Source: CAZOWM01 sp964583615 (GTDB lineage: Bacteria > Spirochaetota > B62-G9 > DRHN01). Taken from it: 64,000 bases of DNA. Position 1 is the stretch's first letter, and each line of letters starts with the position of its first letter. The DNA is taken from contig CAZOWM010000019.1 in NCBI GenBank assembly GCA_964583615.1, positions 1 to 64,000 of the forward strand, written 5' to 3'. Shown here piece by piece: positions 43,607 to 53,099 of the stretch. Position numbers and translations under genes: made by a program. The notes beneath the pieces were generated by a model. It was not told where the DNA came from. It saw nothing but the letters and a program-made list of their open reading frames with translations, and did no database searches.

Positions 43607-45454
43607 TCAAATAAAGGTGTTGATTTCTGGATGGCTGTAAAGCACGAGATTTTTCTTCAGGTAGCCGAAGCGTTTTGACTTCAGCTCTATGATAAGGGAA
43701 AAGACCTCGTAGGTTTTGTCGAATTTCAGCCCTCTTATCTTTATCAAATCTCCTTCGGAGAGGCCCACAGAGCTTGCGACGGAACCCTTTACCACCCGCT
43801 CGATCTGGTAATGTTTTTTTCGTGAAGGATCAATGCTGCTCATCACGACACCGAACAGCGGGGTGATAATGTTTTCTGATGCGTCGCGTTCGTACACATA
43901 GAGCGACGGCACCTCGGGACGCTCTTCAAGGGTGAAAAGCCTGTATTCGACCTCTTCCTCGCGTTTCAGTGAAAGCCTCACCACAATCGGGCTTCTGAGA
44001 CTGGAGACAATATTCTGAATATCGAATATTTCCTCCACCTGTTTCCCGTTCACCGCAATGATCCCATCGCCTACCTGAATACGTGCGGGAATGGCAGGCC
44101 CTTCAGGAACAATGTAATCCACAAACATCCTGTCTTCCTTTTTTTCAACTGAACACCCAAACCAGCTTCGCTGCACCGGCCCTCCCTCATATAGACGGAA
44201 AAGAAGCGAAAGCAGAAGGTTCGAGGGAATTGCAAAATTGAGGTTCTCGAAATTCTCGATTCCTGCAAACGCAATTCCCACAAGATACCCCTCCTCGTTG
44301 ATCAGCGCGCCTCCGCTGTTTCCAGGATTGAGCGCAGCATCGATCTGAATGATATTCCCTATTTGTAGAAAGGGGCGAGCTACGGAGCTGACAACTCCTG
44401 AGGTGACGGAATTCGTCAGCCCGAGCGGATTTCCGATCGCCATTACCTTCTCTCCCTGCCTGAGCAAATCAGAATCTCCGAATTTGACATAGGTTTTCAG
44501 TTCTTTCTCGATTTTCAGCAGCGCCAGATCGAAGACTGAGTCATACCCGACAATCTTTGCAACAAAGCGAACGGTTTCATCCTTCCCCGGTATCACATAG
44601 ACTCTGGAATATCCTTCGTACTGGGGATCAACGCTCGATTCGATGATATGGTAATTCGTAATGATATATCCCCGTTCATCGATTATTACGCCTGTTCCGA
44701 GGAGTTGGTCGGGAACGGTCATTCCGCCCTCTTTCTTGATTCCCCTGTCGACCATGATTTTTACACTGCTCTTGATTGAATCCTCAATGGTGACTTCGTG
44801 TCCTGATGTTGAATCAGAGGATTTCATGAGAGCGATCTTTTCCTCCAGGCTGCCTGCCTCCTTTTCCGGTTCCGCGTCGGCGGACGTCACCTCTCTGTAT
44901 TTTTCAAGATATTTCTGTGCGAGGTATGGGTTCTTTCGTTCCACAAACACTTCTGCGAGTTGGCGGTAGAGCACAGCCTCGTCGGGTGCGAGGCCGGTCA
45001 GGAAAAGGATCCATGAAATCCTTTCGAGTTCCCCTTTGCTTGCCAGATCTGATTCAACAAAGGACTGTATGTAGTGGGACAGTTTCTGCCTGTATTCTGC
45101 GATCTTTTCCTCGTCTGCATGATCTTCAATCATATTTGCCAAGGAATATGTGTGCTCTACGGCACTGAGCATGTCCCCGGCATCAGTGAACTCGGAGATT
45201 TTTTCGATGTACAGATCCTCTATATCTGAAAGCATTTTCGCGGATCGAGTATCGGTGCAGCAGGAGGAGAACTCAATATAGCTTCTGCTTGCAGCGAAAA
45301 AATCACCGTTTTCAACCGCTCTATCGAATTCTGCAACAATCTGCTGATCTATTTTCTGAACATCCGGTCGCTCTCCCACCGGGGTGGTCATGCAGGATAT
45401 AAGGGTAAGAGAAAAAACGAGTAAAAGAGAAATAAACGCGTTCCTTTTTTTCAT
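43607..45454 (-). CDS. HtrA/DegP-like lipoprotein serine protease
   Basis: The 615-residue protein has a lipoprotein signal peptide with lipobox LISC (Cys21). A helical region (about 30-215) precedes a trypsin-like domain with catalytic His269 (ITNYHII), Asp309 and Ser380 (NPGNSGGAL), and a PDZ domain (about 405-490), with a second PDZ-like domain near the C-terminus. It should degrade or refold damaged envelope proteins in the periplasm, anchored by lipid. The gene shows no Shine-Dalgarno site. Confidence 0.87.
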   Translation of the reverse strand: MKKRNAFISLLLVFSLTLISCMTTPVGERPDVQKIDQQIVAEFDRAVENGDFFAASRSYIEFSSCCTDTRSAKMLSDIEDLYIEKISEFTDAGDMLSAVEHTYSLANMIEDHADEEKIAEYRQKLSHYIQSFVESDLASKGELERISWILFLTGLAPDEAVLYRQLAEVFVERKNPYLAQKYLEKYREVTSADAEPEKEAGSLEEKIALMKSSDSTSGHEVTIEDSIKSSVKIMVDRGIKKEGGMTVPDQLLGTGVIIDERGYIITNYHIIESSVDPQYEGYSRVYVIPGKDETVRFVAKIVGYDSVFDLALLKIEKELKTYVKFGDSDLLRQGEKVMAIGNPLGLTNSVTSGVVSSVARPFLQIGNIIQIDAALNPGNSGGALINEEGYLVGIAFAGIENFENLNFAIPSNLLLSLLFRLYEGGPVQRSWFGCSVEKKEDRMFVDYIVPEGPAIPARIQVGDGIIAVNGKQVEEIFDIQNIVSSLRSPIVVRLSLKREEEVEYRLFTLEERPEVPSLYVYERDASENIITPLFGVVMSSIDPSRKKHYQIERVVKGSVASSVGLSEGDLIKIRGLKFDKTYEVFSLIIELKSKRFGYLKKNLVLYSHPEINTFI

Positions 45455-45460
45455 AAGAAT

Positions 45461-45489
45461 AACATAACAAACTCAGGGTGAAATTTCAA
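45461..45489 (-). promoter_or_regulatory. promoter of the HtrA-like gene (leaderless)
   Basis: On the minus strand TTGAAA (45489-45484) and TATGTT (45466-45461) lie 17 bp apart. Exactly 6 bp separate the -10 element from the ATG at 45454, so transcription would begin at or next to the start codon. Confidence 0.5.
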
Positions 45490-45574
45490 TAGATAGAGAT
45501 TCTGAGTTTCCACGCAAAAAACTCTTCTTCAGGGGAGGGCGAAACTCAGATCAATAGACCAGCGGATTAAAAAC

Positions 45575-45603
45575 TTGACTCTCATTTTTCACGGCATTAT
45601 AGT
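45575..45603 (+). promoter_or_regulatory. promoter of the EF-G-like operon
   Basis: TTGACT (45575-45580) and TATAGT (45598-45603) lie 17 bp apart. The leader to the ATG is about 27 nt and contains AAGGAG. Confidence 0.65.
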
Positions 45604-45636
45604 GAGCATACCCCACTCGGAAAAGGAGCAGCTTTG

Positions 45637-47724
45637 ATGAAGAAGATAAATGTTGCACTAACTGGGCACACTTCGGTTGGGAAAACATCTTTTTTGGATA
45701 CCCTTCTTTATGATCTTGGCTCAGTATCTGCGATCGGAAAGGTTGACGAGGGGAAATCGCTCAGTGATTATGATGAGGAGGAAATCAAACGAAAAATATC
45801 GATCAAGTCCGCCGTTTGTTGCGTGAAGTACAGAGACTGTATGCTCAACATCATCGACACTCCGGGCTCTTCTGATTTCTCAGGCGAGGTCGTTTCATGC
45901 CTCTACGGGGTTGATTCTGTTGTTCTTCTTGTTGACGTGGTAAACGGCGTTGAAATCGGGACCACAAAAATATGGAACTGGGCGCAGAAAATGCAGCTTC
46001 CTGTACTTATCTTTGTGAATAAAATGGACAAGGAAAATTCAGATTACAGAGCGGTGCTGAGCAACATCAGAGATAACCTGAAGATTCATGCGTTTTCACT
46101 CCAGTTACCAATCGGAAAAGAGGGTGATTTTCGCGGAGTCATCGATCTCGTAAAAATGAAGGCCCATGTGTACGAAGGTGACAAAAAAAGGGGGAAGGAG
46201 CAGGGTATCCCGGAAGATCTCGCAGCTGAGGCGCAAGAACTCCACAGCAATCTTATCGAAATCGCTGCAGAATCCACCGATGAACTGACCGAGAAGTATC
46301 TTGAGGGCGAGTCACTCAGTGATGATGAGCTGATACAGGGATTAAAGACGATGATACAGAACCGGGCGGCAGTTCCCGTTATGTTCGGCTCCTGCTCATT
46401 GAACCGAGGGCTCTCTGAAGCAGCGGATCTTCTCTTGGATTTTGCACCGGACTCCGGAGTCCGGAAAAAGATACAGGTATTTGACGCGAACGACAGAGCG
46501 AAAGAGGTGGAGGTTGTCTGCAGCAAAGACAGCGCTTTTACAGGCCTTATATTCAAGACAATCATCGATCAGTTTGCAGGAAAAATATCATTTGTGCGTG
46601 TGCTGAGCGGGAGTATCGGGTCGGACGAAGAAGTGCTCAACAGTTCCCGCGATACGAAGGAAAAGCTCTCAAAGATCACCATCTCCTTCGGCAAGAACCA
46701 GGTGCTTCTCGACCGAGATGCAGAGGAAGGCGATATTATTACATTCACGAAACTACCCTTCGCAGAAACCGGTGATACTCTCTGCTCACAGAAGAATCCT
46801 GTAGTGCTTCCCAAAATGGTGCTGCCGAGCCCTGTCCATAGTGTGGCAATCAAGGCAATGAATAAAAAAGAAGAAGACAAGCTCAGCCAGGCTTTGCACA
46901 GGGCAGAAGAGGAAGATACTTCCTTTCTTGTCAAGTTCAACAGCGAAACGAAGCAGACGGTTATTTCGGGAATGGGAGAACAGCAGATTTCAATCATCCT
47001 CTCGCGAATCAAGGAAAAAGCCGGGATAGAGCTCGAAACCTCGACGCCGCTCATCGCATACCGCGAAACCATTCAGGCTCCTGCGAAGGCAGATTACAAA
47101 CACAAGAAACAGTCTGGAGGTCACGGACAATACGGCCAGGTTTTCCTTGAACTTGAGCCTCTCGAAAGGGGCGGCGGCTTTGAGTTTATAGACAAGATTG
47201 TCGGCGGTGTCATTCCAAAGGGATATATCCCTGGAGTTGAAAAAGGTGTCAAAGAGGCGATGGAAGAAGGCGTTGTTGCCGGTTATCAGGTGGTCGATGT
47301 CAGTGCCGCTCTTGTCTTCGGATCCTATCACGAAGTTGACAGTTCAGAACTTGCATTTAAGATTGCGGGGAGACAGGCCTTCAAGCTCGCAATGGAGAAG
47401 GCGAAACCCACGCTCCTGGAACCGATACTGGATTTGAATGTCTATGTGGAGGATAAATACACCGGGGACATCATGAGCGATCTCAATGCCAAGAGAGGAA
47501 GGGTACTGGGAATGGACAACATCGGCGGAGGCATACAACTCATACGCGCGAAGGTGCCGCAGGCAGAGCTTCTCAAGTACTCGATTGAACTTCGTTCCAT
47601 TACGTCCGGAACCGGGTCATTCGAAACGGAATTTTCTCACTACGAACCGATCAGCGGAAAGATAGCGGATGATGTAATAAAAGCAACCATGCTGCGAAAA
47701 CAAGAAGCCGAAAAGGGAAAATAG
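45637..47724 (+). CDS. elongation factor G-like GTPase
   Basis: The 695-residue protein has EF-G domains in order: G domain with GHTSVGKTS, DTPGSSDF (usually DTPGHxDF), NKMD; domains II-V, including GGHGQYGQVFLELEP and a C-terminal domain with GTGSFETEFSHYEP. The catalytic His of canonical EF-G is replaced by Ser, as in the EF-G-2-like subfamily that is not the main translocase. AAGGAG lies 8 nt before ATG 45637. It starts an operon with dtd, an MBL hydrolase and an alcohol dehydrogenase. Confidence 0.88.
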   Translation: MKKINVALTGHTSVGKTSFLDTLLYDLGSVSAIGKVDEGKSLSDYDEEEIKRKISIKSAVCCVKYRDCMLNIIDTPGSSDFSGEVVSCLYGVDSVVLLVDVVNGVEIGTTKIWNWAQKMQLPVLIFVNKMDKENSDYRAVLSNIRDNLKIHAFSLQLPIGKEGDFRGVIDLVKMKAHVYEGDKKRGKEQGIPEDLAAEAQELHSNLIEIAAESTDELTEKYLEGESLSDDELIQGLKTMIQNRAAVPVMFGSCSLNRGLSEAADLLLDFAPDSGVRKKIQVFDANDRAKEVEVVCSKDSAFTGLIFKTIIDQFAGKISFVRVLSGSIGSDEEVLNSSRDTKEKLSKITISFGKNQVLLDRDAEEGDIITFTKLPFAETGDTLCSQKNPVVLPKMVLPSPVHSVAIKAMNKKEEDKLSQALHRAEEEDTSFLVKFNSETKQTVISGMGEQQISIILSRIKEKAGIELETSTPLIAYRETIQAPAKADYKHKKQSGGHGQYGQVFLELEPLERGGGFEFIDKIVGGVIPKGYIPGVEKGVKEAMEEGVVAGYQVVDVSAALVFGSYHEVDSSELAFKIAGRQAFKLAMEKAKPTLLEPILDLNVYVEDKYTGDIMSDLNAKRGRVLGMDNIGGGIQLIRAKVPQAELLKYSIELRSITSGTGSFETEFSHYEPISGKIADDVIKATMLRKQEAEKGK

Positions 47725-47729
47725 ATTCC

Positions 47730-48194
47730 ATGATCGGTGTTGTGCAGAGGGTATCACGAGCTGAAGTACGGGTAAATGGCGAACTCGTCTCACGTATCGG
47801 ACGCGGCGTACTTCTTCTTGTCGGGATCGCCCGTGGCGACGGTTTTGAGGATGCGGCGTACATCGCGCAAAAAACCGCAAATCTCAGAATTTTCTGCGAT
47901 CAAGCTGGTAACCTGAACCGCTCACTCATCGATGAGAATGGTTCGATTCTCATTGTATCACAGTTCACTCTCCTAGGGAATACACGCAGAGGGCGACGCC
48001 CCTCCTTCACACAGGCTGCCCCTCCCGGTGAGGCGGAAGCCCTCTACATGCAGCTTCTTGGTGAGTTCAGGAAGATGGATATCGAGGTAAAAGAAGGGGT
48101 TTTCGGCGCTATGATGGAAGTGGACCTCACAAATGATGGTCCGGTTACCCTACTGCTGAACTCTGGGGGGAAAAATCGTGAAAACGAAGGTTGA
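47730..48194 (+). CDS. dtd: D-aminoacyl-tRNA deacylase
   Basis: DTD removes D-amino acids from mischarged tRNAs. The 154 residues include VVQRVSRAEVRV, SQFTLLGNTRRGRRPSFTQAA and the NDGPVTL motif that holds the cis-proline-bearing active site. It follows the EF-G-like gene by 5 bp and precedes an MBL gene by 3 bp. Confidence 0.95.
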   Translation: MIGVVQRVSRAEVRVNGELVSRIGRGVLLLVGIARGDGFEDAAYIAQKTANLRIFCDQAGNLNRSLIDENGSILIVSQFTLLGNTRRGRRPSFTQAAPPGEAEALYMQLLGEFRKMDIEVKEGVFGAMMEVDLTNDGPVTLLLNSGGKNRENEG

Positions 48195-48197
48195 GTA

Positions 48198-48809
48198 TTG
48201 GAAATCATTGCAAAAACTCTCGGGATCCTTACGGCAAACTGCTTCATTCTGAGAACAGACTCAGAAGCACTCATCATCGACCCGGGAGGAAACTACGAAA
48301 TTATCAAACCATACATCGAAGGAAGAAGGCTGACCTATATTCTGAACACCCACGGGCACTACGATCACATCGGTGCAAATAACCAGCTCAAGGCGCATCA
48401 CGACACAGTGCTGGCAGTGGGCTCCTGCGACGCTGAAATGTTACTGGATCCGGAACTCAATCTTTCGGTCATGGTTGACACACCTTATATCTCGGTCGCA
48501 CCGGATGTAGTTCTCAATGACGGGGACACGCTCAAATTCGGCGGGAAAACAATTGAGGTGATCTATACACCAGGACATACGAAAGGAAGTGTCTGTTTTC
48601 ACATGGACAACATCCTCTTCTCCGGAGATACACTTTTCTACCATTCTGTGGGAAGGACCGACCTTCCTACAGGATCCTTTCAGGAGCTCGAAAAGAGCAT
48701 CAGAACGCGGCTGTACACTCTGCCTGACGAAACAAAGGTATATACGGGTCACGGGGAGTATACACTCATCGGAGAAGAAAAACGATTCAATGATTTTGTA
48801 CGACCTTAG
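48198..48809 (+). CDS. MBL-fold metallo-hydrolase (glyoxalase II-like)
   Basis: The 203-residue protein shows the beta-lactamase-fold metal motif THGHYDHIG (HxHxDH), the second-metal His in TPGHTKGS, SGDTLFY and GHGEYT, in an arrangement close to small glyoxalase-II-like hydrolases. Substrate unknown; thioester hydrolysis is the likely class. Start TTG 48198 follows an AAGGTTGAG site. It belongs to the EF-G-like operon. Confidence 0.85.
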   Translation: MEIIAKTLGILTANCFILRTDSEALIIDPGGNYEIIKPYIEGRRLTYILNTHGHYDHIGANNQLKAHHDTVLAVGSCDAEMLLDPELNLSVMVDTPYISVAPDVVLNDGDTLKFGGKTIEVIYTPGHTKGSVCFHMDNILFSGDTLFYHSVGRTDLPTGSFQELEKSIRTRLYTLPDETKVYTGHGEYTLIGEEKRFNDFVRP

Positions 48810-48825
48810 AAGCCAAGGAGGATAC

Positions 48826-50013
48826 ATGAATCTCAATTTTTCCTACTTTATGCCAACAAGAATTCTATTCGGTTCCGGAAAGCTGAAAGAGCTCGCAACC
48901 TCCAAACAACTCCCAGGGAAAAAGGCGCTTGTCGTCGTCGGAGCGACAGGGGCAATGAAAAAGCACGGCTATCTCGAACGGGTGACGGACTATCTCAACC
49001 GCAACGAGGTGAAAACAGCCGTGTTTGACCGCATTCTCCCGAACCCGGTTTTAAAGCACGTTGATGAAGGCGCCGCCGTTGCCCGTGAGGAGGGGTGCGA
49101 TTTTGTTATTGGTCTCGGTGGCGGAAGCACAATTGACTCTGCCAAAAGTATTGCGCTCACTGCGGCGAATCCCGGCTCCTACTGGGATTATGTGGCACAG
49201 GGGAGCGGGGGGAAAAAAGAGCCCCCCAATGGTGCGCTTCCCATCGTCGCGATCACCACAACCGCAGGAACCGGAACAGAGGCAGACCCCTGGTCCGTGA
49301 TCACGAAAAGCGACTCCAATGAAAAAATCGGATACGGCAATGATTCCACCTTCCCCACTCTTTCGATTGTTGATCCCGAACTCATGCTGAGTGTGCCCCC
49401 GAAAATAACGGCACATACGGGAATGGATGCGTTTTTTCATTCTGTGGAGGCCTATCTGGCTACGGTGAACCAGCCCATAAGCGATCATCTTGCGCTCGAA
49501 GCCATCAGTCTCATCTCCGGAAATCTTCCCGATTGTGTGCGGGACGGAAAAAACCTCAAGGCCCGTGAGAAGCTCGCGTGGGCAAACACGGAAGCTGGGA
49601 TCTGCATTACCGTTTCGTCGTGCATCTCTCACCATTCCATGGAGCACGCAGTGAGTGCGTATTACCCGGAGGTGCCCCACGGGGCAGGACTCACCATACT
49701 CTCGCTCGCATACTTTACCTTTCTTGCTGAGCGGAATCCTGCTCGCTATGCAGATATGGCGGCGGCCATGGGCGTACACGTCGAAGGCTTGAAGGAGAAA
49801 GACCAGGCAATGGCATTCATTTCCGCTACCGAAAAACTCATACATGAGGCCGGACTGGGAAAAGAGACGCTCTCGGCCTATGGAGTAAAAAAAGAGGATT
49901 TCAAAGCACTCGCGGAAAACTCATTCTTCGCAATGGGCGGGCTCTACGACGTCACCCCGGTAAAACTCACTGTGGAGGACGTAGTACAGATATTCGAACG
50001 CGCGTATACCTGA
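48826..50013 (+). CDS. iron-containing alcohol dehydrogenase (BDH-like)
   Basis: The 395-residue protein belongs to the group III iron-dependent alcohol dehydrogenases: NAD(P) motif GLGGGSTIDSAK, metal ligands in HTGMDAFFHSVEAY (Asp, His) and ISHHSMEHAVS... PHGAG (His, His). It is closest in layout to butanol dehydrogenases, so it probably reduces aldehydes during fermentation. ATG 48826 follows AAGGAGG by 6 nt. It ends the plus-strand operon. Confidence 0.9.
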   Translation: MNLNFSYFMPTRILFGSGKLKELATSKQLPGKKALVVVGATGAMKKHGYLERVTDYLNRNEVKTAVFDRILPNPVLKHVDEGAAVAREEGCDFVIGLGGGSTIDSAKSIALTAANPGSYWDYVAQGSGGKKEPPNGALPIVAITTTAGTGTEADPWSVITKSDSNEKIGYGNDSTFPTLSIVDPELMLSVPPKITAHTGMDAFFHSVEAYLATVNQPISDHLALEAISLISGNLPDCVRDGKNLKAREKLAWANTEAGICITVSSCISHHSMEHAVSAYYPEVPHGAGLTILSLAYFTFLAERNPARYADMAAAMGVHVEGLKEKDQAMAFISATEKLIHEAGLGKETLSAYGVKKEDFKALAENSFFAMGGLYDVTPVKLTVEDVVQIFERAYT

Positions 50014-50044
50014 GGCATGCTGAAGCGGGACAGTGAGGGTCTGT

Positions 50045-50800
50045 TTACTCAACCGGTATCACAACGGGATGGCCTTTGCATTCCTCCAGTATCACCTTCA
50101 CCCCGTAGACGGCCTCAATCAAATCTGCTGTAACTTCTTTGATCCCTCCGTACGCAAGGATCTTTCCGGTCCTCATGAAAATAAATCTGTCCGAATAACG
50201 CAGCGCGGTGTTGAGGTCGTGCACTGCCATGAGGCCTGTTATTCCGTGGCCCGACACGACGTGCTTGATGAACCCGAGGATATCGAGCTGGTTCTTCAGA
50301 TCCAGGCTCGCGGTCGGCTCGTCGAGCAGGAGAATCTTGGGCTCCTGTGCGATAGCACGCGCGATGCACACCTTCTGGAACTCACCTCCCGACATCTCAT
50401 CGATGTAGCGAAGCATGAGGTGCCCGAGACCGAGGCGCTGTATCGCCGCATCAACGATCTCCATGTCATGTTTCGATACCTTCCATTGTATGTGCGGTTT
50501 TCTGCCGAGGAGGATAGCGTCGAAGGCGGTGAGCCGTGCAGACTCGTTTTTCTGGGCCACGTATCCTATCCGTTTTGCAACTTCCCTCCCGTTCAGGTGC
50601 CTTATGTCTTCACCGTCGATGAGCACGGCCCCATGCTGCGGTTTTAGAATCGCGTTGATACAGCGAAGGAGAGTTGTCTTTCCCACGCCGTTGGGCCCGA
50701 GGAGCGCAACGAGCTCCCCCTCGTGCACCTCGAAGGTGACATCTTCAAGGACTTTCTCGCTCCTGTAGGAAAAGACCACGTTTCTCAGCTTCAGTATCAT
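50045..50800 (-). CDS. ABC importer ATPase, iron-siderophore/cobalamin type
   Basis: The 251-residue ATPase has Walker A GPNGVGKTT, Q-loop, the signature SGGEFQKV and Walker B ILLLDEPTASLD, and matches the FepC/BtuD class. It energises the FecCD permease encoded upstream (4-bp overlap) and binding protein. It lies convergent to the alcohol dehydrogenase gene. Confidence 0.92.
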   Translation of the reverse strand: MILKLRNVVFSYRSEKVLEDVTFEVHEGELVALLGPNGVGKTTLLRCINAILKPQHGAVLIDGEDIRHLNGREVAKRIGYVAQKNESARLTAFDAILLGRKPHIQWKVSKHDMEIVDAAIQRLGLGHLMLRYIDEMSGGEFQKVCIARAIAQEPKILLLDEPTASLDLKNQLDILGFIKHVVSGHGITGLMAVHDLNTALRYSDRFIFMRTGKILAYGGIKEVTADLIEAVYGVKVILEECKGHPVVIPVE

Positions 50801-51867
50801 CGCCTGTACCCCCTGATGAGGAGGTACACGAATATCGGCGCGCCGAGTAAGGAGGTGAGTATCGCAACCGGCAGCACGTTTGGCGCGAGCATAATGCGGG
50901 CGACCGTGTCCGATGCAAGCAGAAGTATGCCGCCCATGATGCAGGTTCCTGGGATGAGAAAGCGGTGATCATCACCGATGATGCGGCGCACGATATGAGG
51001 ACACACGAGCCCGACGAATCCGATTATGCCGAGAAAGGAGACGATGACCGCGGTAGTCACAGAAGCGATGAGCATGCCGTAGATACGGACGCGTTTCACC
51101 ACCACACCAAGCCCGTTTGCCGTCTCGTCTCCGGCGTCGATTGCGTTGTAGTTCCAGCGGTTGAACATGAAATAAATAAAAGCGAGGAGCACGACCGCCG
51201 TGATAAAGCCAAGTTCCCTCCAGCTCGCGCGAGCCGTGTCACCGAACGTCCAGAATACCATGGCAGCGAGCTGCACGTCGTCTGCGAAATACTGGAGGAA
51301 CATCGTGCCCGCGCTAAATAACGACCCCATCGCTATCCCGGCGAGGACCATGACTTCCGGCGACGCCCGCCGAATGCGGGTAATGAGGAGGATTACTCCG
51401 ACTCCGACAAGACTGAAGAAAAACGCAATCGAAGTGGTGAGATAGGGATTGGAGACAACGACCGCATCTGCGGCAGTGCTGTGCATCGCGCCGGAACCCA
51501 AAAACATCACAGAGAAAGCTGCGCCGAACGCGGCAGCCTGCGATATACCGAGGGTGAACGGCGAGCCGAGTGGATTACGGAGAATCGACTGCATTGCGGC
51601 TCCCGACACCGCGAGCCCGAACCCCGCCATGACAGCGGTAAGGGCCTGCGGAAGGCGGATGTTTCTGATAATGATATCGTACTGTCGCGTTACGCTGCCT
51701 CCAACCAGGCTCTTCAAGACCGCTGACAGCGGTACCCGTACAGCCCCGATCGAGATGGAGAGCACGAAGATGACGACCATGAGCACGAATCCGCCTGTAA
51801 TAAAGGAAACCTTCTTTCCCGTGTACTGCCTGTACTCTTCCGGTACTTTCCCGTCTTCGAGGTGCAT
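50797..51867 (-). CDS. FecCD-family ABC permease
   Basis: The 356-residue protein has about ten membrane helices and the family motifs LRNPLGSPFTLGISQAAAFGA (part), IGFVGLVCPHIVRR and LLGAPIFVYLL. Such permeases move ferric siderophores, haem or cobalamin across the inner membrane. It is 9 bp after the substrate-binding protein gene and overlaps the ATPase gene by 4 bp. Confidence 0.93.
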   Translation of the reverse strand: MHLEDGKVPEEYRQYTGKKVSFITGGFVLMVVIFVLSISIGAVRVPLSAVLKSLVGGSVTRQYDIIIRNIRLPQALTAVMAGFGLAVSGAAMQSILRNPLGSPFTLGISQAAAFGAAFSVMFLGSGAMHSTAADAVVVSNPYLTTSIAFFFSLVGVGVILLITRIRRASPEVMVLAGIAMGSLFSAGTMFLQYFADDVQLAAMVFWTFGDTARASWRELGFITAVVLLAFIYFMFNRWNYNAIDAGDETANGLGVVVKRVRIYGMLIASVTTAVIVSFLGIIGFVGLVCPHIVRRIIGDDHRFLIPGTCIMGGILLLASDTVARIMLAPNVLPVAILTSLLGAPIFVYLLIRGYRR

Positions 51868-51876
51868 GCTGCGGTC

Positions 51877-53028
51877 TTAATCCTCCAGTGCGATTCTCTT
51901 GAACACGAGGTTCTGAAACAGAGCGTTCATCTCGCCGAACACTGGCGCTCCGACGAGAAACGCGTAGATCTCGTCTGCCTTTTCAGCGGGGTTGATGTCG
52001 CTGAACCGATCGGGGTAAACGACGGTCCCAATGAAATACGCATCAGCAAATGTGTTGCCGAAATTCTGCGTGTACCAGTTATATGGAAGAACGCCAAACA
52101 CCTTCCCCTGCCTCACAGCGGAAAGCGTTTTGAAAGCAGGGTCGTTTCGGAGCTCGTAGAGCGCGCCCGAGGCCTCTCCGGACTGTATCGTCGCAAGATC
52201 GATAAACAGAAACTCGGGGTCCCACTCCACGATCTTCTCCTTGGCGACATCCGCGTGTGACAGTTCACTTAAGGGTTTATCCGGGTCGTAGGCAACGCTC
52301 TTCACATTGATGAGAAGAAAAGGCGGGTACGAAGGTTCGGTCGACTGGAGGCCGTGCGGACCCTTGAACGCGATACCGCCGACGTAGCAGGTTTTTTTCA
52401 GTTCATTTAAAACGGCTGCGGTTCTTTTGTTGAGGTCTGCAATAATGCCGTCGAAAAAGGCAACGACTTCCTCGGCCCGCCCTGTTTCGCCGAGGATCCG
52501 TCCCATAAGCCTGAGTGATTGATACAGATCTTCCCTATAATCGAGGAGATCGCCGTAGTTCAGGACGACAACCGGAATACCTGTTTTATTCTGGAGCTCG
52601 TCCGGATTGTAGCCCATCTGGCCATATGTCTTGAATATGACATCCGGCTGCGGGTCCAGTCCTGCGATGAGCTCCGGGTTATCGTGGCCGCGGAATTCTC
52701 CGAATAACGGGTATGAACTGAACTGCGGGTTGGCGAGCGCATAGGGGCGGGCCCTGAACATAGGTCTGCTTTTCTCCACGTCATCAACAGCGACGATCCG
52801 ATCCTGGGCCCGGAGGTATACGAGCAGCCTGAGACAGCCGGGACCCGAGCAGATGAGGTACGTGGGGTCCTTCGGCACCTCAACCATTCGACCAATTCCG
52901 TCAAAAACCCTAATCGTATCGACAGCCTCGGCTTCCATTTCTTCAGAGCCGCCTGCGTACAGCATGACGGTGAACGCGAGCAACGAGGTTAAAAAAAGAA
53001 ATACACCGATCAGTTTTGCACTCTTCAT
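51877..53028 (-). CDS. ABC importer periplasmic binding protein
   Basis: The 383-residue protein has a signal peptide (about 1-26, ending YAGGSEE) without a lipobox Cys, then a FecB/BtuF-type two-lobed fold with VFDGIGRMVEVPKDPTYLICS and LPYNWYTQN segments. It delivers a ferric siderophore, haem or corrinoid to the permease. The substrate cannot be chosen from the sequence; the CobO and TonB genes later in the window make a corrinoid possible but an iron complex is equally likely. It is the first gene of the operon. Confidence 0.85.
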   Translation of the reverse strand: MKSAKLIGVFLFLTSLLAFTVMLYAGGSEEMEAEAVDTIRVFDGIGRMVEVPKDPTYLICSGPGCLRLLVYLRAQDRIVAVDDVEKSRPMFRARPYALANPQFSSYPLFGEFRGHDNPELIAGLDPQPDVIFKTYGQMGYNPDELQNKTGIPVVVLNYGDLLDYREDLYQSLRLMGRILGETGRAEEVVAFFDGIIADLNKRTAAVLNELKKTCYVGGIAFKGPHGLQSTEPSYPPFLLINVKSVAYDPDKPLSELSHADVAKEKIVEWDPEFLFIDLATIQSGEASGALYELRNDPAFKTLSAVRQGKVFGVLPYNWYTQNFGNTFADAYFIGTVVYPDRFSDINPAEKADEIYAFLVGAPVFGEMNALFQNLVFKRIALED

Positions 53029-53071
53029 GCACTTCTCTCCTTATCGTGCTACTTTTTTCTATATTTGTGTT

Positions 53072-53099
53072 ACAATATTCATTTTTCAGGGAATGTCAA
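53072..53099 (-). promoter_or_regulatory. promoter of the ABC importer operon
   Basis: On the minus strand a perfect TTGACA (53099-53094) is followed after 16 bp by TATTGT (53077-53072), and an ATATT...AATAT inverted repeat covers the -10. The leader to the binding protein is about 40 nt and contains AAGGAGAG. Confidence 0.6.
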
